Shown piece after piece: positions 5,241 through 6,429 of a stretch of 6,429 nucleotides of DNA. Source of the stretch: Pedococcus sp. GTDB taxonomy: Bacteria > Actinomycetota > Actinomycetes > Actinomycetales > Dermatophilaceae. The notes beneath the pieces were generated by a model that was not told the origin of the DNA, did no database searches, and was given only the letters and a program-made list of their open reading frames with translations. The stretch spans positions 1 to 6,429 of the forward strand of contig JAICSZ010000137.1 of NCBI GenBank assembly GCA_025936615.1, in the 5' to 3' direction. A program made the position numbers and the translations under genes. Position 1 is the stretch's first letter. Each line of letters starts with the position of its first letter.

Positions 5241-6026
5241 ATGGCGGACGACGATCGCGAGAGACTCGCCGGCGGCAACATGGGGGTGGTCGTCAGGGTG
5301 GGCGACACCGTCGTGCGCCAGGCCGGCGACTGGACCCCGGCGGTCCACCGGCTCCTCAACCACCTCGAGGCATGCGACGTCCCGGGGGTTCCCAGGGTGC
5401 AGGGCCGGACCAGCGACGGACGTGAGGTGCTCAGCTTCCTCCCAGGGACGGTGCCGAGCTGGCCGCTGCCTGCGTGGCTCTGGCACGAGGAGGCACTGGC
5501 CAGCGGCGCGCGCCTGCTGCGCCGGATCCACGACGCATCGGCGGGAGCCGACCGCACCGGACCCTGGCGCTCCCCGGTACACGAACCACAGGAAGTGGTG
5601 TGCCACAACGACTTCGCCACCTACAACCTCGTCTTCGACGACGACGGGATGGCGGTCGGGGCAATCGACTGGGACTTCGCCTCACCGGGCCCACGCCTCT
5701 GGGACCTCGCGTACCTCGCGTACCGGATCGTCCCCATGACCACCGTCGACGAGGGCGACGGCTTCACCGCGGACGAGCGCCGGCAGCGGCTCGACCTGCT
5801 CTTGCGCGAGTACGGCACCGACGCCTCACCGCACGAGCTCGCCCAGGTCCTGCACGACCGCCTCCTCGAGCTGGCCGACTTCAGTGACCGGATGGCCGAT
5901 GAGCTGGGCAGGCCCGAGCTGCGCGACCACGCCGTGCAGTACCGACGCGACGCCGCAGCACTGCCGAAGGCCTGGCTCGGCCTCAGGAGGAGCGGGCCTG
6001 GCGGCGCTTGCGCAGCTGGGCGTTGA
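5241..6026 (+). CDS. Aminoglycoside phosphotransferase (APH)-fold kinase family protein
   Basis: This 261-residue cytoplasmic protein has the kinase catalytic loop HNDFATYN (122-129: H122, D124 as catalytic base, N129). Next comes the metal-binding IDWDFASPGPRLWDLAYLAY segment (142-161), the hallmark of the APH/choline kinase superfamily. The N-terminal lobe has GGNMGVVVRVGDTVVRQAGDWTPAVHRLLNHLE (11-43 in sum) and GREVLSFLPG (60-69). The position of the usual ATP-binding Lys appears to be Arg26, and the only Lys in the protein is K243; related actinobacterial proteins also have Arg there as far as I recall. The substrate is unknown and drug resistance should not be assumed. ATG at 5241 is chosen over an in-frame GTG at 5172, which would overlap the VOC promoter and add unconserved residues. 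The Gly/Ala-rich last 10 or so residues are read antisense to the convergent LivM gene, overlapping it by 44 bp. Confidence 0.88.
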   Translation: MADDDRERLAGGNMGVVVRVGDTVVRQAGDWTPAVHRLLNHLEACDVPGVPRVQGRTSDGREVLSFLPGTVPSWPLPAWLWHEEALASGARLLRRIHDASAGADRTGPWRSPVHEPQEVVCHNDFATYNLVFDDDGMAVGAIDWDFASPGPRLWDLAYLAYRIVPMTTVDEGDGFTADERRQRLDLLLREYGTDASPHELAQVLHDRLLELADFSDRMADELGRPELRDHAVQYRRDAAALPKAWLGLRRSGPGGACAAGR

Positions 6027-6429
6027 CGGCGTTGCGTGCGGTTCCCCAGATGCCGTGGCGGAAGGCCAGCACCACGGCCACGAAGATCGCACCCGTGATG
6101 ATGCCGACGCCCTCGAAGCCGGACGACGCCAGCTTGTCCTCCAGCAGCACCACGAGTGCCGCGCCCACCGGGCCGCCCCAGAGGGTCCCGATGCCGCCGA
6201 GGACGGTGATCAGCACGACCTTGCCGGACGTGGTCCAGTTGAGCTCCTGGAGCGAGGCGAAGCCGTGGCTGATCGAGAACACCCCGCCAGCCAGCCCGGC
6301 CAGCCCGGCAGACAGGACGAACACCATGATCTTGTACCGCTCGACGTCGTAGCCGAGCGCCCTGGCCCGGGCGGGGTTGTCGCGGATGGCGACGAGCACC
6401 CGGCCGAACGGGCTGTTGACCACGCGCCA
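5983..6429 (-). CDS. LivM-type branched-chain amino acid ABC transporter permease, C-terminal part
   Basis: The last 148 residues are visible; the 5' part lies beyond the right edge (intact LivM is about 300-350 residues). NSPFGRVLVAIRDNPARARALGYDVERYK (5-33 in sum) is the conserved cytoplasmic loop of LivH/LivM permeases that contacts the ATPases. It is followed by a membrane helix (about 34-54), TSGKVVLITVLGGIGTLWGGPVGAALVV (67-94 in sum, a second conserved hydrophobic block), and a last helix (about 106-125) before a basic tail ending RKRRQARSS. It would pair with a LivH permease, LivG/LivF ATPases and a periplasmic-type binding protein to import Leu/Ile/Val or a related compound such as urea or a short amide. 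No ATPase gene follows it here, so it is the last gene of its unit; its partners would have to lie upstream, past 6429, or elsewhere. Confidence 0.9.
   Translation of the reverse strand, partial: WRVVNSPFGRVLVAIRDNPARARALGYDVERYKIMVFVLSAGLAGLAGGVFSISHGFASLQELNWTTSGKVVLITVLGGIGTLWGGPVGAALVVLLEDKLASSGFEGVGIITGAIFVAVVLAFRHGIWGTARNAVNAQLRKRRQARSS

Overview
This is a high-GC actinobacterial chromosomal segment. Codons mostly end in G or C, GTG starts occur, and several genes look leaderless, with a TANNNT -10 box 6-7 bases before the start. A relic of the DUF222/HNH (13E12-repeat) family, which is nearly confined to Actinobacteria, points the same way. Style and gene content suggest Micrococcales or Propionibacteriales (Intrasporangiaceae or Nocardioides-like), but the genus cannot be fixed from the sequence alone.

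Left third (1-3081): a drug-efflux locus. A 14-TM DHA2-family MFS exporter (2234 to 684, minus) is divergent from a TetR regulator (2335-3081, plus) across a 100-bp AT-rich intergenic region with repeated TATCT motifs. Eighteen bases downstream of the exporter on the same strand is a TipA-type MerR regulator (665 to beyond the left edge). It has its own MerR-style promoter, with an operator dyad inside a 19-bp spacer, and a strong internal ribosome-binding site that should yield a separate short TipAS-like drug-binding protein. The likely logic is that TetR represses the exporter (and perhaps itself), while the MerR protein autoregulates on ligand binding and its free short form sequesters ligand.

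Middle (3098-3699): a decayed DUF222/HNH endonuclease gene on the minus strand. It keeps the start region with a degenerate LexA-like box, a fragment of the DUF222 N-terminus and the second half of the HNH domain. It has lost the centre and is spread over three reading frames.

Right half (3789-6429): a YdeI/OmdA-like protein (plus), a two-domain VOC/glyoxalase-like protein (minus), a divergent aminoglycoside-phosphotransferase-fold kinase (plus), and the C-terminal part of a LivM-type branched-chain amino acid ABC permease (minus) running off the right edge. These look like unrelated single-gene units rather than one pathway. The VOC and kinase genes share a 92-bp divergent promoter region, and the kinase and LivM genes overlap tail-to-tail by 44 bp.

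No tRNA, rRNA, CRISPR array, insertion sequence or phage gene was seen. I found no wholly new system. The most interesting points are the doubly regulated efflux locus, with a TipAS-like internal start but no TipA-type cysteines, and the eroded SOS-linked HNH gene.
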